7,862 nt of DNA. Origin: JANWYT01 sp034432435. GTDB taxonomy: Bacteria > Chloroflexota > Anaerolineae > Aggregatilineales > Phototrophicaceae. Made by a program: the position numbers and the translations under genes. This document shows positions 7,028-7,862 of this stretch, one piece after another (within the stretch, counting starts at the first letter, position 1; each line of letters opens with the position of its first letter). The notes under the pieces are model-generated. The model did not search any database, had not been told where the DNA came from, and saw only the letters and a list, made by a program, of their open reading frames with translations. The stretch lies in assembly GCA_034432435.1 (NCBI GenBank), contig DAOUBS010000105.1:1-7862 (forward strand), read 5' to 3'.

Positions 7028-7033
7028 ATTGTA
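7028..7033 (-). promoter_or_regulatory. Possible -10 box for isocitrate dehydrogenase
   Basis: Minus-strand TACAAT (plus-strand ATTGTA) lies 62 bases before the ATG at 6965, predicting a leader of roughly 55 bases. The candidate -35 at 17-base spacing, CAGGCA, matches only three of six. Just upstream on the plus strand, GAGAT (7047-7051) and ATCTC (7059-7063) form a 5-base inverted repeat across the -35 area that could be an operator. Confidence 0.3.
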
Positions 7034-7119
7034 GCGTAAATTTGACGAGATGCCTGTAATCTCTAGCAATTGGTGACAGGCTGCGGGCCACAGCACGCCA
7101 CCGTCTACCAAGTGTGATC

Positions 7120-7200
7120 TGTTTTAACACCCACATCAACAGCAGAAAACAAATTTAGATGTATGATAGATTTGAAGAGAGAAACAACAGTTGCTCAATA
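7120..7200 (+). promoter_or_regulatory. AT-rich leader/promoter region of the DUF3352-like gene
   Basis: This stretch is clearly richer in A and T than anything else in the window. It contains TATGAT (7162-7167, five of six bases of the -10 consensus), 52 bases before the ATG. The best -35-like hexamer, TTAACA (7124-7129), is 32 bases away, too far to pair with it. No confident promoter can be set, but transcription probably starts here. Confidence 0.3.
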
Positions 7201-7204
7201 AATC

Positions 7205-7209
7205 AGGAG
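7205..7209 (+). promoter_or_regulatory. Ribosome binding site of the DUF3352-like gene
   Basis: AGGAG lies ten bases before ATG 7220, which opens directly onto a signal peptide, so the start is well supported. Confidence 0.55.
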
Positions 7210-7219
7210 ATGGGAATCC

Positions 7220-7862
7220 ATGAAAAAGCTGTCTGTTCTGCTGATAGCCGCGCTCGTATTCGTGGTCGTTTCGCCGATGACGCGGGCACTTGACCTGTCC
7301 ACCAGCCCGGCGAGCATGGCACGCTTCTTCGACGCCAACACTGCAATCTTTGTCTCGTTACGCATCGATGACGCTTATCTCGACACCCTCAGCAGCATCC
7401 TCAACCGTGCCTTGGGCAACTTGCCACCTAATATCGCCCCGGCGCAACGGTTCGACCTCCGCGCCCAGCTTGAAGCGCTGCTAGCCACAGAAGACCTCAA
7501 CCTTGCCGAGATTCGCAGCGTCATCGGGGATTATGCGGCGCTTGGTGTAATAGACATCGAGGCGTTCGCGGAGTCTGCGAACACCCCCAGCTTGAGAGGG
7601 ATCGCCTTTGCTGTGCCGCTGCGCGACAGTGAGACGCTCTTGAGCCTGCTGCGCGCCCAAAACCAGCCGTTGGAAGAGCGCGCCGGCTTCACCATCGTCC
7701 GCCCTGACCCCGAAACGGTGATCGCCATCGGCGAGGAAGTGATGTACATCGCCCCCGAGGGAACAGACCTGCCGCTGGGCACGCGCATGGCGACCCTGCG
7801 CGACAGCGATAGCTTCCAGAACAGCGCCGCCGCCATGCCCACTGACAGTTACAACATCTACG
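7220..7862 (+). CDS. Secreted DUF3352-like protein (3' partial)
   Basis: The frame runs 214 codons to the window edge with no stop. It opens with a clear signal peptide: MKK, a hydrophobic core LSVLLIAALVFVVV, and a likely cleavage near residue 23 (TRALD), so the protein is exported. The mature part begins ARFFDANTAIFVSLRIDDAYLDTL and later has IRSVIGDYAALGVID, LRGIAFAVPLRD, and RDSDSFQNSAAAMPTDSYNIY. An opening that says the protein is present at a measurable level in some 'cost', followed by a 'DS..F..A...MP.DS' segment, fits the DUF3352 pattern found in cyanobacteria and Chloroflexota, a family without an assigned reaction. The match is by memory of the pattern and is moderate. The gene is transcribed away from isocitrate dehydrogenase and there is no sign of a functional link between the two. 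The full length and C-terminal features are outside the window. Confidence 0.75.
   Translation, partial: MKKLSVLLIAALVFVVVSPMTRALDLSTSPASMARFFDANTAIFVSLRIDDAYLDTLSSILNRALGNLPPNIAPAQRFDLRAQLEALLATEDLNLAEIRSVIGDYAALGVIDIEAFAESANTPSLRGIAFAVPLRDSETLLSLLRAQNQPLEERAGFTIVRPDPETVIAIGEEVMYIAPEGTDLPLGTRMATLRDSDSFQNSAAAMPTDSYNIY

Noticed and set aside
5817..7028. A 403-codon plus-strand open frame opposite isocitrate dehydrogenase
   Set aside because: It is antisense to a gene with full family motifs. Its translation is rich in His, Arg and Val with no recognisable motif, as expected for a shadow frame in GC-rich DNA.
1..7862. CRISPR arrays, tRNA or rRNA genes, IS ends, phage genes or defence-system genes
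   Set aside because: I looked on both strands and saw no regularly spaced repeats, cloverleaf or rRNA-like stretches, transposase or integrase motifs, or known defence proteins.

Overview
This GC-rich window reads like a stretch of ordinary chromosome from a free-living bacterium, most likely a Chloroflexota member of the Anaerolineae type. That placement is an inference. It rests on a family-39-like glycosyltransferase with a fused C-terminal beta-sandwich domain, a Thermus-type isocitrate dehydrogenase with its extra C-terminal domain, a DUF3352-like secreted protein, and GC-rich coding with an imperfect 'GTAGGGGCAAG' palindrome between genes. No phage, IS, CRISPR or RNA gene was seen.

Layout, left to right. 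(1) 2-1552 (+) is the 3' part of a gene for a surface-anchored clan GH-A glycoside-hydrolase-like protein; its start lies before the window. (2) 1552-3528 (+), joined to it by a TGATG stop/start overlap, encodes a multi-pass GT39/ArnT-like glycosyltransferase. The two probably form the end of an operon for making or trimming a surface glycan. (3) A 141-base gap with a weak hairpin and a possible -10 box leads to 3670-4899 (+), an MscS-family mechanosensitive channel. (4) 4899-5456 (+), again joined by TGATG, encodes an unrecognised two-helix membrane protein of 185 residues. (5) The convergent gap 5457-5510 is almost filled by a 14-bp palindrome. (6) 5511-6965 (-) is an NADP-type isocitrate dehydrogenase of the Thermus subfamily. 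(7) A 254-base divergent intergenic region, AT-rich on its right side, separates it from (8) 7220-7862 (+), the 5' part of a secreted DUF3352-like protein that runs off the window.

How they fit together: the glycan pair and the channel/small-protein pair each look like one translationally coupled unit acting at the cell envelope. Isocitrate dehydrogenase is core TCA metabolism and looks monocistronic. No clear novel system is visible. The items most worth following are the uncharacterised protein coupled to MscS, the coupled GH-like/GT39 pair, and the intergenic palindrome as a possible dispersed repeat family.
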